A stretch of 64,000 nt of DNA from Asterias rubens. Lineage: Eukaryota; Echinodermata; Asteroidea; Forcipulatida; Asteriidae. Under the pieces are notes generated by a model. It was given only the letters and a program-made list of their open reading frames with translations. It was not told the origin of the DNA and searched no databases. A program made the position numbers and the translations under genes. The stretch is taken from positions 62,001 through 126,000 of the forward strand of contig NC_047081.1 in the NCBI RefSeq assembly GCF_902459465.1, in the 5' to 3' direction. Positions 11,721 to 24,200 of this stretch are shown one piece after another (the stretch's first letter is position 1; the number at the start of each line of letters is the position of its first letter).

Positions 11721-13505
11721 CCCTTGGCTTTGATGCTTTGGTAAAGGTCGAGCTGGGACAACCACTGCCTGCTGTTGTACTATGCGCATGCACCTGTTAT
11801 TGCAGTGCGCACTAACCATACAGACCGTATGCCAACACAACCAAAGCCAACGCCCATCAATTACGTCATGTATGGAATGTTGCAAACAACAACTTAATAG
11901 TAAATGGTTCAATATACTGTGGTCCGGTTGCGGGGGTTAGGCTTGGGGAAGTCGAGGGGAATTATTATGGAAAACAAACATCATTCTTTTGATAAAGAGT
12001 TTCTGCACAATGCTCGCTTTTGCTACAGGTTCTATTTGCAGGAACTTTATTGTACAACCCACGGAGCAATCTAACCCATTATTGACAAAATGATTCAGAT
12101 AACATGTGCCGCCTACTAGGTTTTATGATAATAATAAATAATAATAATAAGACATGTAATAAGCACATATCCACCCTGCTGGGTGTTCAAGGCACAAAAT
12201 AGTTATCGAAACACTAAAAAGGGGTTGATATAAAAGTTAGTCGTGACAACAGAGTCTTGTGGGTTTCTTGGCAATTTATATGCCTTTATTTATCACAGAA
12301 TTTGGCTTCGTTTATAACAAGCTACATTATGTGCACATGATCATGGCTCAATTGGTTCTAAATTAAAGTGATGTCTAAAAAGACTAAACTTTCGTCATAG
12401 TCGTGATTTACCTTGCATATGAAAGTGAACCCAAAGAAACACAGCTTTTAAAACTGTGAATAGGAAAATATTCTAAGCTACATGTCTGGTGGTTGATAAT
12501 TATGTAATCGAGATTGAAAAACAAATACAGTACAAATTTGATTAAACAGAACACTTATGATACAAGAATAATTATGTATATTATATATATATATGACTAT
12601 CCAATTACATGATTGTGTAAAGATCCTATTTATTAAAAAATATGACAATAGGAAATTAAAGTTTGCCTTCTCAGCAGTAAGAACTAATAGAAGAATCGCT
12701 CAGGCTTTAGACTAAACTGTAGGCTTACATGGCTATAGGCATGTGATGGCACAGATGGGTCTCAAGATTTCATATTCTACAAAGAAACATCTTAATGAAA
12801 GTGGGGAAGTCCTTGAGGCACAAGACAAAACCAAGTCGCAGAAAACTAGAGTAATGGAAGACAACAATAACATGATCAGATGTTTTTTCAAATTTGCTCT
12901 AAAAGAAATCGGAGGTTTCTTTGCAAAATGTGTTAATTTGAGTGTGTTTGGTTTTGACCTAAACTTGAACCAATTTGAACTAATGACTGAAAGTAAAGAT
13001 TTCCATCTACTAGAATCCTTAGGATCAACGCAAATACAAACTAAAAGCCAAGTGAAGAAAAGAAATAACACAACTTTCACAACAATTGTTGTCGTACAAG
13101 ATATATTTGGGATTGTCATTCATCATAATAAACAATGTTGTCATGTTATGAGCACTATATACAATGTATAATGCTAACCTAATGAGAAATTTATATTTGA
13201 AAATAAATGGAATGCTGAATTTGAGTTGTATTTGATCAACAGCTTGATAAAAATGATAAAGGAATGTAATGAAGTGCTAATATTATTATTGAGCCTCCAA
13301 ACAACTAGATAAAGACTGACTAAGATTTTGATTAGTTAAGGAAAAGGGAATTGTCTTAAAAAGAGAACATGTTAGCAGCAATAATTTGGCCAAGTACTCA
13401 GTTGTGTGTATATGCAATAAAACACTACACTTAATGTAACTACATTGTATATCAAGCTGGTGGTTGATCATAAGCACAAAGCAACAAGAGTCAACATTCA
13501 AATAT

Positions 13506-13660
13506 TAAAGAGATACCAAGCAGAAATACAACTTCTTGACAAGTTTTGAATGTTGTTAAAGAGATACCAAGCAGAAATACAACTTCTTGACAAGTTTTGA
13601 ATGTTATTAAAGAGATACCAAGCAGAAATACAACTTCTTGACAAGTTTTTAATGTTACAA
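13506..13660. repeat. 51-bp tandem repeat, 3 copies
   Basis: Three near-identical units (AAAGAGATACCAAGCAG repeated at 51-base spacing) lie in the intergenic region between the gelsolin-like genes. A minus-strand open frame across it is repeat-derived. Confidence 0.85.
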
Positions 13661-15214
13661 CCAATAATACAGGGTTATCAATCATAAGTCACAGATCTGA
13701 CAAGCATGACGTTTTTAAATCATAAACAATTTACCATTGTATTTAGTACATAGTTTATAAAGTTTGACCACAAACCAGTAAAGTGCCGTTTTATTTAAGA
13801 CAATAGTCTCCACCAACGACTTATGTGACTTTTGATTTTCCACTAATGAGTGTTAACCCTCTAAGGTTTTATTTTGCTGGGACTTTCCAAAATATTCAAA
13901 TTAAATCTCTCTTTCTATCAGCTCATCAAGTTTCAAGGTGGATGAGCATGCCATAAATACCGCCCTCTATTGAAAAAGTTGTCACAAATTTAATGAACAA
14001 CTTTTTAAAGATACTTTACTTCAGTTAACTACAAACTACTACTGGTTAAAACGTCTACAGTATATGTTGGCCATTTGTATCCTAAAATATGTGGAAAAGG
14101 TAATCAAAAAGCAAGAAACAATACTCTTTCAAAAACATCACATAAACATCAAAATAAAATCTCATAAAATATTTTTCGATAGGAAATTAGAATAAAAGAA
14201 AGACAATTTTGAAACAAATCTTTTACAGAACTAGATAGAGCTTGATTTCTAAAATAAAACGATTTCAAACACAAAACTACAACTACTTTATATAATTATG
14301 ATGATTGATAAAGCCAAACAGTGGAAATAATATATTCTTTGCACTTAAGCAATTGAGTATATTTTTGCAAGCAGAAGTTTTATTTCATATTTACATTATA
14401 ACCCTTACCATATTCCTTTTGGGAAACAACAAATCAAATTATTTAAAAAAGTCTTTTAAAGTATAATGATGGGAATTTATCTCTCATTAAGAAATATTAC
14501 ATTTGTTCTAGAAAATGTTTTTAATAACAATTGTTTGCACCTTCTTTGCACCTTCAAATAAAAATAAGTCCTGAAACAACTTTTTATAACAAGTTACGGA
14601 TTATGTGTACAATAATAATAAATGTTACCTCATTACAAAACTGCGATTGTCGGTCTTACTTAATGCAGTTTATAACAATTTATAACAATTGTGCAAGTTC
14701 TAAGAACACATGATTGTTGATTTGCATATCAATTCATAGTAATACATTCATTCCAGTATATTTAAACATTTTGAATTATAGATGAAAATACATGATTTGT
14801 AGCGCAAAGATCAGGTGTAGACAAAGTAGGAAAATTTCACTGCCAGCTTTTAATGGATAACAAGACATTATCAGTTATAAAAAATATATGACAAGATAAA
14901 CACCAGGCACTTCACCATAGAGCTGGTAAGCAGAAAACAGTTTATCAAGTTTATTTGCTTACCAAAAACTGTGTAAGTAACCTGTTATAAACTCTTCATA
15001 AATCCAATTGCATTTTAGCTGGTGACTTGCTTTTTTTGCTTAGCAGCTAAGCCAAATGACTCCATAAAGCTATTAAGCAAAAATTATTGATTACATCAAG
15101 TTTAAGATGGTTATTGATTCCAACTAGTATACATTGCATGGTAATTTGGCTCGCTGCTTAGCCGTTTGATGAAACTGGGCCCAATATCATGACTCTGCTC
15201 AACGTAAGCAAAGA

Positions 15215-15430
15215 ATCAGCACTTATTGAAGCAGGGAATTCCGCACTTATGTCAAGCGTATTTCAAAGGTTAGCAGGGAATTTCTGTTTGTGGACAAGCA
15301 TACTATGTATTTTTCGCTTAAACAGCTAGCACAGAAATTTGGTGCTTGCACAGTAAGCGTAGAATGGTGATCGTAAGCGTAGAATGGTGATCATAAGCAC
15401 AGAATTCAACGGTAAGCAGAGCCATGAAAT
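15215..15430. repeat. Dispersed repeat, copy 1
   Basis: This block (motifs GGTTAGCAGGG, TTTGGTGCTTGCAC, GGTAAGCAGAG) is clearly related to the block at 16455-16660, in the same orientation and order but diverged. It lies just beyond the stop of gelsolin-like B. The pair is probably two copies of one interspersed element or an old segmental duplication. A 20-base piece (AAGCGTAGAATGGTGATC) is itself duplicated in tandem. Confidence 0.6.
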
Positions 15431-15542
15431 GGGACTATCGTTTGTAGAGAGATAATGAGAAGTCAGAGCCCTTTTGGATATAATATCACATTATCATTAG
15501 TCCTTGATTCGTACTCAGTAATTTCTCTTTACCTGACTGCAT

Positions 15543-18500
15543 TTATGCTGTGGTTGCAGACATAAAAGACTTTGATTCTTGTCCTTGCTTAAAAACAGTG
15601 ACTGGTAGTAAAGGATGACCTGTGCTCTTTAGATAGTTCTGTCAAACAAACAAAAAAGGCGTATAACATTAAATACGCAGAGCATTAAACAGTTACCAAT
15701 TACAACAATGAGACTTTGTGAAAGACCATTCAAGGTTCAAATTGTGCCTTCAATATTAATTCAGTCTATTCTTTACATTGTTCTTTCTCATAGATCTGTA
15801 TTTTTTATGTACACACATTCAAGGGGTCTCCATCCACCAAGCTCGCTTTTAGGAGACCTCCACTTCATCTATTAAGGTGTTTTCTCATGTAATGTTATAT
15901 TTTGTCATTTTAAATGATTGAGTGGAAAAAATTGAACAATGAACTTAAAGATAAATAAAACACAGAAAACCACAACAAAAACTTAATTGATAGCAATCCT
16001 CTGTTTCCTACATTATTGGTCTAAGATACTTACGTGTGCATATGTCATAGCATTCTGTTTCTCTTGGGGACTTGCTCCCTTGCCAACCCAGACAAAGCAA
16101 TCTTTTGTTGTATCAAGGATGAAGACATCCTAATATAAAAAACAAAAACAACAAATGTAAAAATAAAAATGGCAAACTTAATGAACAATAATTGGGATAG
16201 GCAGGCATAATGCTTGTAACTGACTATTGGCATAAACTGACATAAAATATTTGATTAATGTTGGCATTGATATTGTGCTTTTAATCCAGAATGCTCCAAA
16301 ATGAACTGTCATCATTAATTAAAAGAGTTCTTCTTAAAATACTCAAAGAATTTTTAAGAGCAACATGCAACCTAATATCAGTAATCATAGAGTACATTTA
16401 TTCAGAAATCGTGCATTTTCTATGAAGTTATGCCAACCGTAAATAAAATAAAACGGCGCTTAAGGTAACAGGGAGTTACGCATTTACGTGAAGCCCATTT
16501 CATAGGTTAGCAGGGCATTTTTGCCTGTGCGATTGTGTACTCCACATGGCTAGTCATTCTTCGTTACACAGCTAGCGCAGACATTTGGTGCTTGCACTGT
16601 AAGCGAGGAATGATGATCACAAGTGCGTAATTCTGCGGTAAGCAGAGACATGAAATTTAGCTTAGATGGAAGTAGAAGATCTTGTTGACATACCTCAGGA
16701 GAAAGATTGCTCCGACTCAGTGTTCCTTCATTCTGAACTGTGGAAAACTCAAGCTGTCCGGAGTTATCTGACAACCTGACAAGAAAAATATATAAGTAAA
16801 TCAACTTGTGGCTTCTTTGCAAACTTGAAGAGAATATCTAATGAGTTCCGAGATTGTTCAAAGTTTGTGAAATAATGGCAAGTAGAGGTTTCAGCACACT
16901 AACTCTAACAAACATGATGGCAAGAGGAAGTCCAACAGAATACCAGATATGATGTAATCATTTGCTAATATTAATAGTCAGCCAAACAGACACAGTTTGG
17001 ATTTTTGGATTTACAGATCAAGAAAACAGGTTTGGTCAAAGTCCTGTAAAACCCAACTATTCCCACTTTGAAGATGTTACTGGGACTGGGGATGGATGAT
17101 AGATACGTCACTGTGGTAAAACCCAACTATTCCCACTTTGAAGATGTTACTGGGACTGGGGATGGATGATAGATACGTCACTGTGGTAAAACCCAACTAT
17201 TCCCACTTTGAAGATGTTACTGGGACTGGGGATGGATGATAGATACGTCACTGTAGTCTAAGGGTTACACTGCAGGACTTGCAATTACCAGGTTGTGAGT
17301 TTGAAGACTAGAGTAAGTATTGTAAGTATTCATAACATAGACGTTAAACCAATGTTTGGCATTTATATCCCGTTGTGGGAGCTCCCTTGAAGGGAAGATC
17401 ATCTAAACAACCAAACAAACAAACAAACAAACATGGCTTACTTGAACATGGAAGGAACTGATGTAGTGTCTGGCTTATCATCAGCACTACTCTCAGATGA
17501 AGCTGTTTGTGGAATATCTTCAAAGCATCAATGTCCCATACTCACAAACAACCAAACAACCAAACAAACAAACATGGCTTACTTGAACATAGAAGGAACT
17601 GATGTAGTGTCTGGTTCATCATCAGCACTACTCTCAGATGAAGCGACTTGTGAAAATATCTTCAAAGCATCGATGTCCCTTACTCACAAACAACCAAACA
17701 AACAACCAAACAAACAAACAAACATGGCTTACTTGAACATAGAAGGAACTGATGTAGTGTCTGGTTCATCATCAGCACTGCTCTCAGATGAAGCTGTTTG
17801 TGGAATATCTTCAAAGCATCGATGTCCCATACTCTCTACAGTCTCAGATGTAGCCTTCCCTCGTGTGTTCTTAATCTCCTGAATCCGGGAAATTCCCTGC
17901 AAGCCACCAAAAAACAATAACAATAAATGGAATGAATGGAGCTCAGAACACCAACCCAAAGCAATCAGCAGCTGATGTCACCAAACGCTAGGATTAATCC
18001 GATCTCGTGTTAGGTTAGTAACTCATCCTAACTTAAGATGGGTTCAATGCGTCCGAATGTCTGTGAACATGTAACTTGACTCATCCTAAGTCCCTAAGAT
18101 TAATACTAGGTTAGGATGAGTTTTGTGAAATTGCTGGCAGCACCGAGCCATACAGTTCCTTGAATTTGGCGAGGAAAAAATAAACTCTTTACAAAATGTA
18201 GAGTGTCATGGCTGAGTGGTTAAGAGCATCGAATTCAAGTTCTGGTGCGTTTTCACCGGAGTGTGGGTTCGAATCCCGGTCGTGACACTTGTGTCCTTGA
18301 GCAAGATACTTTACTATAATTGCTTCTCTTCACCCAGGGGTATAAATGGGTACCTGCGAGGGTAGAGGTTGATATTGTGAATGAAAAAGCCTTTGGAGCG
18401 ATATAAACTGTTGCCCAGGTTGTATACTCCCAAGGGAGCTGAGAAACATTAAAAAGGGATGTTATTGGCCCTATGACCAGGGCACTAATGTAAAGCGCTT

Positions 18501-21210
18501 AGAGAATTAAGTGTTAGTTATTAGGCGCTATATAAATCGAAAGTTATGTTAAAATGCAAATGTTGCTAAGACAAAGTAACATAAAGTTAAGAATGAATGC
18601 ATCAACACAGACAACAAAAATATAATAATAATTTTCACAAATGCAGATGGTGCCTAAGATAACTCAAAAGTCTCATCCATGAGCCACATACTCTCAGGCA
18701 GATATCACTCCGTGCAACAGTATACACATTACTAAGACAATACATTTTGATCCAATTATGGTTCATTCCTATGAGACAACTTACCTTGTATTTCTCCATA
18801 GCATTGCAAGTACTTCCACAAAACAAGTAGAGTTTATTTCCCTTGTCAATAATGTACACATCATCATCCGTGACATTGGCCATACAGAATGGAACCTAAA
18901 TTAATCAACAAGAGAAAAAGGTTACATTTATTACAAACAAGTAAACATTTGAGGTCGCCCTAAGCTGCGCTGGATAGACAATATGACGAGGAGAAGTAGA
19001 AGTGTAGGAGAGCTGAGAAGAGTAGGGAATGAAAGAGAACAGGTGATGGCGGTGACTCCAGGAGTCCGTCACAATTACAATTGCAAGTCTTTGCTGAATG
19101 ATGAATGATGAAGTAAATGATTTGAAGTGATGTCTATCAAACAAACTTCTTCATTAAAATAACTTATCAAAGAAATTAAAAAGAATTGACTGATTAGAAC
19201 ACATGTTTTTGTTGTACAATATTTTCTTTGAAACGAAAGGCACCTATTGTGGTAAACATACAGTGTTACATGGATGGCATGTTTAATGTACACAGGAGGA
19301 TTGCCAGAATAAATTCTCTGAGAATCAAAGTTTGTTGTGAAGACCAACTTGAGTTTCTTAGACTGACCTCAGTGACTTGGACTTTCTTAGATGAGCCTGA
19401 AACTTTAAGGAGTCTTGGTTTGTACTGTTCTGGTTCCACATGGTTGAAGCCTGTGTCTACTCCACCATCCATTAAGCTGTTAAGAAAACGCAGTATTATA
19501 ATCATTATTATTTATTGTCATCTTCATCACTCAGTCATTAGAGACAATTATTGTAATACAGTACAAAGGGCCAAAAATGTTCCTTTCTCTGCTTAAATAA
19601 GAGACCATTCTGTGTATACCAATAGTCCCAAAAAACATTCTGTGTATTTTAAGTCTCACCAATAATCTCATTTAGCAAGAGGCAAATTGATTGACTTAGT
19701 TAAACATGTGGTTTTTTGTTTCAACTTTGACACAAAGTTTTTGTGAAAGCCCCCCTGTAATTTCCTGCGGACAAGACATGGCTTATCTGAATTTCAAAGG
19801 TTAAAATAAATTACTACACTTTAAATGTTAATCCTTGAACCTTGTTTCAATGATTGTGGGATACTGCGCCTTTAACGCTGAGCGCCTTACAAGCAGGAAA
19901 TTACGATCACAAGAGGCTACCTGTATGTAACCAAAAACAAACATTTCATCAATTAGGATAATAGGGAGTCAGGCCCATGCTATCATCGTAAAAGTCTACC
20001 ATTTGGACCAAAATTTACCATTTGGATAAACTTACGTGAGGCTCTTGAAGTAAGATTTAAAAAGTGAAGATTCGTTGCGTGCAACTTCACGATGTTGGAC
20101 TGGTCTATCATCAAGAAGGGTGTCCAACTCTACTGTCTTGTAAGCAGCGGTACCATACTCATCCTAACAGGGTGGATGGAAATACAATAATGTTAAAAGG
20201 GTAAAGTAACATCCAGCAACAGAGTCCAGAAGTCTCCTCAAGATGATCAGAGCATAGTGGTTGAAACGTTGAGTCGGTAAACCACCGGTTCTTTTCAGAA
20301 TCAACACTACACAAAAGAGATATTCACATGGTGTTACCGCAAACCTCCCTTAGTTATAAATACTTCCACTATGCAACCATTCAGTTTCAAATCCTACTTA
20401 AAGGGGTAAAGGGAAAAATGGGGGCCAAAGAAGTCACAATGTATCGTACTTATATTATAGCAGATTAAAATGGGTTTGAGTGAATGAATTGGGTTTTAGT
20501 TTGTTGTAGGGTCATGGTGAGTGATAATTGGTTTACATGACAGTGTGAGCTACTATTTCCTATCTGAATCAATCAATCAATCAAGCTACTGACTGCCAAC
20601 ATAGGGCTGGATAGCTAAGTTAGTAGAGCACCTGGTACATTAATCTGGAGGTAGTTGGTTCAATTCCTGCTCCAGTCAATTTTTCTTTCTTCGACTCCAA
20701 ACTTATACATACCTGAGATGACTCTGAACCAATCCAGAAATGTACATCATACTTCAGAATATCTTCTCCTGGATCTTTCTGTAAAGAAATTTCAAATAAA
20801 ACATGTTTAAGAGAGGGTGCGGTTTTGGTACTTATTAGATATCACATAAAATCCAGTTAGGTTTAAGTTGATGATGGCATCAATTTCTGGAAGGACCCCA
20901 TTATGATCTTGGATTTATTTCTTACCCTACATTGCTTTGGACTAAAATGCTTTAAGCAAAGACTTACATAGGTATTGAGCAGAATGTAAGAGTCTCCATT
21001 GAAGAAGTTTCCATATTCCTCCTTTGGCCAATGCTCGACCTTGAACTTATTGATGCGCCAGATCTGCATTCCAACCTTTTCTCCAGCTCCTTCCCAAGCA
21101 GGCTCAGATTCAGCAGATTCTTTCTTGACTTGCTTCTCAGTATCGGACCCAAACATAGCAAGATTGGAATCCTTCCAGTCGTACTTCTTGGCTTTGATCA
21201 TCCCAGACAT
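15543..21210 (-). CDS. Gelsolin/severin-like actin-modulating protein, paralogue B
   Basis: A 364-residue three-domain gelsolin-family protein, paralogous to gene A. Coding exons (minus): 20968-21210, 20713-20778, 20036-20163, 19368-19476, 18785-18895, 17733-17896, 16694-16775, 16034-16129, 15543-15638. All are GT-AG with consistent phase, and exon sizes match gene A except at three places. The start ATG at 21210 is in a good Kozak context (CCACCATG). Domain 1 keeps DSYILLNTY and FWIG...DEYGTAAYK. Domain 2 is eroded: in the segment aligned with A's [14 protein letters not shown] the Trp and acidic residues are replaced by Cys/Phe-rich sequence ([14 protein letters not shown]), and the following basic helix has changed. 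Domain 3 keeps VFILD...CFVWVGKGA. Domain 2 carries side-of-filament binding in the family, so B may cap or sever differently from A; that is inference. A non-coding leader probably joins at an acceptor near 21272. Confidence 0.95.
16455..16660. repeat. Dispersed repeat, copy 2
   Basis: It shares GGTTAGCAGGG, ATTTGGTGCTTGCACTGTAA and GGTAAGCAGAG, in order, with 15215-15430. It lies in the intron between exons 7 and 8 of gelsolin-like B. No coding capacity is seen. Confidence 0.6.
17046..17255. repeat. 70-bp tandem repeat, 3 copies
   Basis: Units begin GTAAAACCCAACTATTCCC at about 17046, 17116 and 17186 and are nearly identical. The array lies in an intron of gelsolin-like B and is followed by a tRNA-like degenerate sequence. 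Confidence 0.9.
17232..17310 (+). repeat. Degenerate tRNA-like (SINE-head) sequence
   Basis: It contains GTAGTCTAAGGGTTACACTG (A-box-like) and GGTTGTGAGTTTGAAGAC (B-box-like) at tRNA spacing. No intact cloverleaf is evident, so it is read as a decayed tRNA-derived repeat and not a gene. Confidence 0.35.
17433..17834. repeat. Exon-derived tandem triplication, including a splice donor
   Basis: The last roughly 102 bases of gelsolin-like B exon 6 and its GTAAGC donor (17724-17834) are repeated twice further into the intron, at 17574-17685 and 17433-17543. The copies are separated by CAAA/CAAC-rich spacers, with periods of about 150 and 141 bases. Each copy keeps the donor motif TTCAAGTAAGC or a close variant. 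The copies read open on the opposite strand, which is a by-product. Because they lie downstream of the real donor, they offer alternative donors rather than extra acceptor-bearing exons. Confidence 0.9.
18202..18552 (+). mobile_element. tRNA-derived SINE
   Basis: The head is tRNA-like with a clear pol III A box (TGGCTGAGTGG at 18209-18219) and B box (GGTTCGAATCC at 18266-18276), bounded by GTGTCATGG and GTGACAC as in an acceptor stem. A body follows and then a tail with GTAAAGCGCTTAGAG and GGCGCTATATAAATC, the type of 3' end shared by several metazoan SINEs and CR1/L2-like LINEs. Length is about 350 bases. It lies in the intron between exons 5 and 6 of gelsolin-like B, inserted antisense to the gene. 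It is not a functional tRNA gene, because the anticodon region is not canonical. Confidence 0.8.
18952..19105 (+). mobile_element. Fragment of a LINE reverse-transcriptase C-terminus
   Basis: A plus-strand reading at about 18954-18990 gives the motif [10 protein letters not shown], typical of the carboxyl end of LINE-type endonuclease/reverse transcriptase proteins. A short basic tail, a stop and a GAATGATGAATGATGA microsatellite follow, as in a 3' end. It lies just upstream of exon 5 of gelsolin-like B, in antisense. Only the terminal fragment remains. Confidence 0.45.
20598..20690 (+). repeat. tRNA-derived repeat (family with GCTCCAGTCAATTT end)
   Basis: It contains GGGCTGGATAGCTAAGTTAG and a B-box-like TTGGTTCAATTCC, then GCTCCAGTCAATTTTTC. 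Related sequences occur at 27318-27402 and 44514-44590. It lies in an intron of gelsolin-like B and is read as an interspersed tRNA-derived element, not a tRNA gene. Confidence 0.55.
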
Positions 21211-24200
21211 GGTGGTTATTTGTCAGGTAAAAAACTTCAAATCAGCAAAACTTCAAATCAAAGAATCAAATCTGAAATCAAATAAAAAACCTGATTAAAT
21301 GTCATAATGCGTACCTACAGTAAAAACAATTTTCCTGTCAAATTTAACCTAAAAACGACCCCAAAACCCAAACAATTGCAGGACAACATTAAATTCCTAA
21401 AGTATACAAACAAGAAGTTCAAACCTTTCTAACCTATCAATTCAACATGAACAATAATGTTTTGTTTTTTTTAATTCCAATGTGTGGCCACAAGAAATTT
21501 GTGTTTGTTGTTACTACCTTACATGAATGAATGAATGAATCATACTCCATGTAGATCCCCTGTCCAAAATATGAATGAAAAGGAAACACACATTTCAACC
21601 ACAACTAGTAAAGTGTAAGATCTATTTGAATTATACACGGTACCAGCAGTATTCAACACAATTGTTCGTTCTCCTTCAATCGTGCCAAGGTTAACAACCA
21701 GATATAAACAAAAGAGAAGTTTAAATTAAAGACCTTTAATATGTGTTGACCATCTTACATAGACCCCAGCTGGTCTATAGAGAGACAATTATAGAACTGA
21801 AATGAAATCTGCCTTATTTATAATGATTACAATCACATGATGTGACTATTGATGCTGATAGGGTGCAAAGATGACACCTGTTCAGAAGAGGTGTGGCTCT
21901 ATCAGGATAGTCACTCCGTCACATCATTGGGATTTAACAAATCAACTTACACATAATGAACCCCAAATTGGATGTTAGTACAGGGCACAATTCATAGAGC
22001 TGCTTAAGCACACTAAGTAGCTAAGCACAACACTATTATGCTTACCAGAATAAGGTCACTTGCCAAATATACAATGTGCCAACACAGTTAAATCAGAAAC
22101 GGTATCCTACTGTAGCATACATGTACAGTGTTATTATAGTAAAACTCCCCTCTGATTCAAACTCTACATTATCATAAAACAAATAGAGTCTTATTGAAGA
22201 GGAAATGTTGTCAATAAAATACAAAAAACAGTCCAAGTTTGGTTGTGTGAAAGTGTAGCTAACTAGCTAAAAGGAAGGAAATTGGACCCGTTCCCGGGTG
22301 CCAATCTAGAGTTGTAGCAGGAAGACATTTGTTATTTGACAATGTAAGTAGGTCATCAGGGTGTAACAGTGCTCATGATAATGTGTGGGTAGGAAATGCC
22401 CATATTTATGAGTTTTGTTGTGTTTTAGTATGCTGCAATGTACAATGTACTGTGTGCATGCTGTTGTAATGTACATTATAAGCAATGCATGCATGCATGC
22501 GGTGCAGTGCATATTGAGTGTGTTTATCATTGATGATATCGTAAATACGAACATGCAATATTTATGTTAAGCTGACAGACAAATAAGAGCTTTTGTAGCA
22601 ACAACTACTTCATTAGATGCTACAAAAGCTCACTGCAGTTTACTACAAGAGACCAATATTAGAGTGTTTCTGTGAAACAATCCAAGCAGTTAAATTACTA
22701 ACTCTTTGAAGTGATAATGGAACCATGAAGGGAAAACAACACTAGTCAGAAAAGCACCAGAATGACAAGTGAATTAGGGCTGACCTTTGCCACATTTATA
22801 AAAATGACTAAAAATAGCCGTTAGACCGCCTCCTTGACAACGAAGCATAGACAGAGTACATGTTTGTCGTTTGTCTGTGGTGACTCAAGGCGACTCAAGG
22901 CGTACTGTAGCATCCCCATCCTGAGTGGATTGAGTCATCCATAAAGAGGCTAGTGATGTTACCTTAGCAACAACAACACACTATAGGCATTTACAAATTA
23001 GTCTTCTACTAGGCATGTTATTTACTCTGGATGGATGAGATGTGGCAGTAACAGATTCCTAATACTACATGTACAGTTCCTTACTAATGGCAATATTTTA
23101 AATTGCATGTAAAAAAACACACATTTCACCCGCATTCATAAAACATAAAAAAAACTTGTTAACATAACTTTGACAAGTACATGTAGACTTTGACTACTCT
23201 GGCAGGCACAATACTGCACAGGTCATATGGGAAAGTTGACAGTTTGTGTCATAATTTCCACATAAATCCAAGAATTAGCACAAGTTGATAAGAACTAGAC
23301 AGTGCAATCTCCATAAAATATAAGATGTTTTATTTCTTCCACTAAGCTGTGTACAAATCATGCCTGCAGGAAGTCTAGGCTCTGTGGCTATTTTGTAATC
23401 GTGTGATGTCACAGGTCACATCGTCTATACATGTACTTGTCAGAATTTGTTTTTAAATGACAATGTAATTTTTTAGTTTGATGTACATACATGTAGGCCT
23501 ATGCTTGCTCTGTTTTAACACTTTTAAGTAAACAGAAAAAGCTGTAAAACCTGACACTTTAAGACAAATTGAGCACTTCCATCTTAAATTGTTGGTGTGT
23601 ATTTCCCAGATATGTGCTATAATCACCACCAAGAAAAATAGCCCACTGCACCCAACAACTGCCATGTTGCACTGTGCTTTTGCTGTGGTGCACTCTACAA
23701 GGTTCCAATACATATTGACATTTTCCTCCTAGAAGTGCCCCTCTGCTAGATGATGGAAATTGCTGTACCCCTTCAAGAGTGAAGGTCAAGGCCTGTCCTT
23801 GTAGGAATACTGCCAATCAAAATAGTCTTTGTTTCCATTTATAAAAACCCAAACTCCCTCCTACATAATCTGTGGGTTCAGGTCACTAAGATGCCAACAC
23901 GTTCGGTAGTGAAAAGAACCACTAACCATAAAACGCCCACTCCTACTGTCCTAAGGAAACGCTTTTGGAAAACACCCAAGCTAATTCATGCCCCAAAATG
24001 GCTTGTTGAGTACTTGTCAACACCAGTGTTTTGTTTACATCCTGTTCGAGTGTGTGGATGTCCAAAAAACAAAACAACAAATCTGTAAACAGTTTGTTTA
24101 TATTCAACAACTTTGAGCTTTAAAATAAGCAACAAGATGACTAAATCTTTCTGTATGAGTGTGTTCCAAATTGGTTAAAGTGGTGGTGCATGGATTATTC

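Larger units (their letters stand above)
10782..15542. other. Intergenic region between the two gelsolin-like genes
   Basis: It holds the leader of gene A, a G-rich tract (about 11037-11060), a 51-bp x3 tandem repeat (13506-13660) and the 3' flank of gene B. An open frame of 142 codons at 12743-13171 (+) overlaps one of 128 codons on the opposite strand (12733-13119). Neither resembles a known family or has splice or promoter context, so I treat both as chance. The part 14900-15430 carries dispersed-repeat sequence rich in GGTAAGCAGA-type motifs. Confidence 0.5.

Noticed and set aside
12733-13171. Overlapping open frames on both strands (142 and 128 codons)
   Set aside because: No recognisable family, no splice partners, and the same stretch is open on both strands, which suggests chance in AT-rich DNA. 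A transcript would change this view.
17433-17882. 149-codon plus-strand open frame of three similar blocks
   Set aside because: It is the antisense reading of the triplicated end of gelsolin-like B exon 6.
18202-18290. Possible functional tRNA gene with good A and B boxes
   Set aside because: It is the head of a 350-base SINE; the anticodon arm is not canonical and a SINE body and tail follow.
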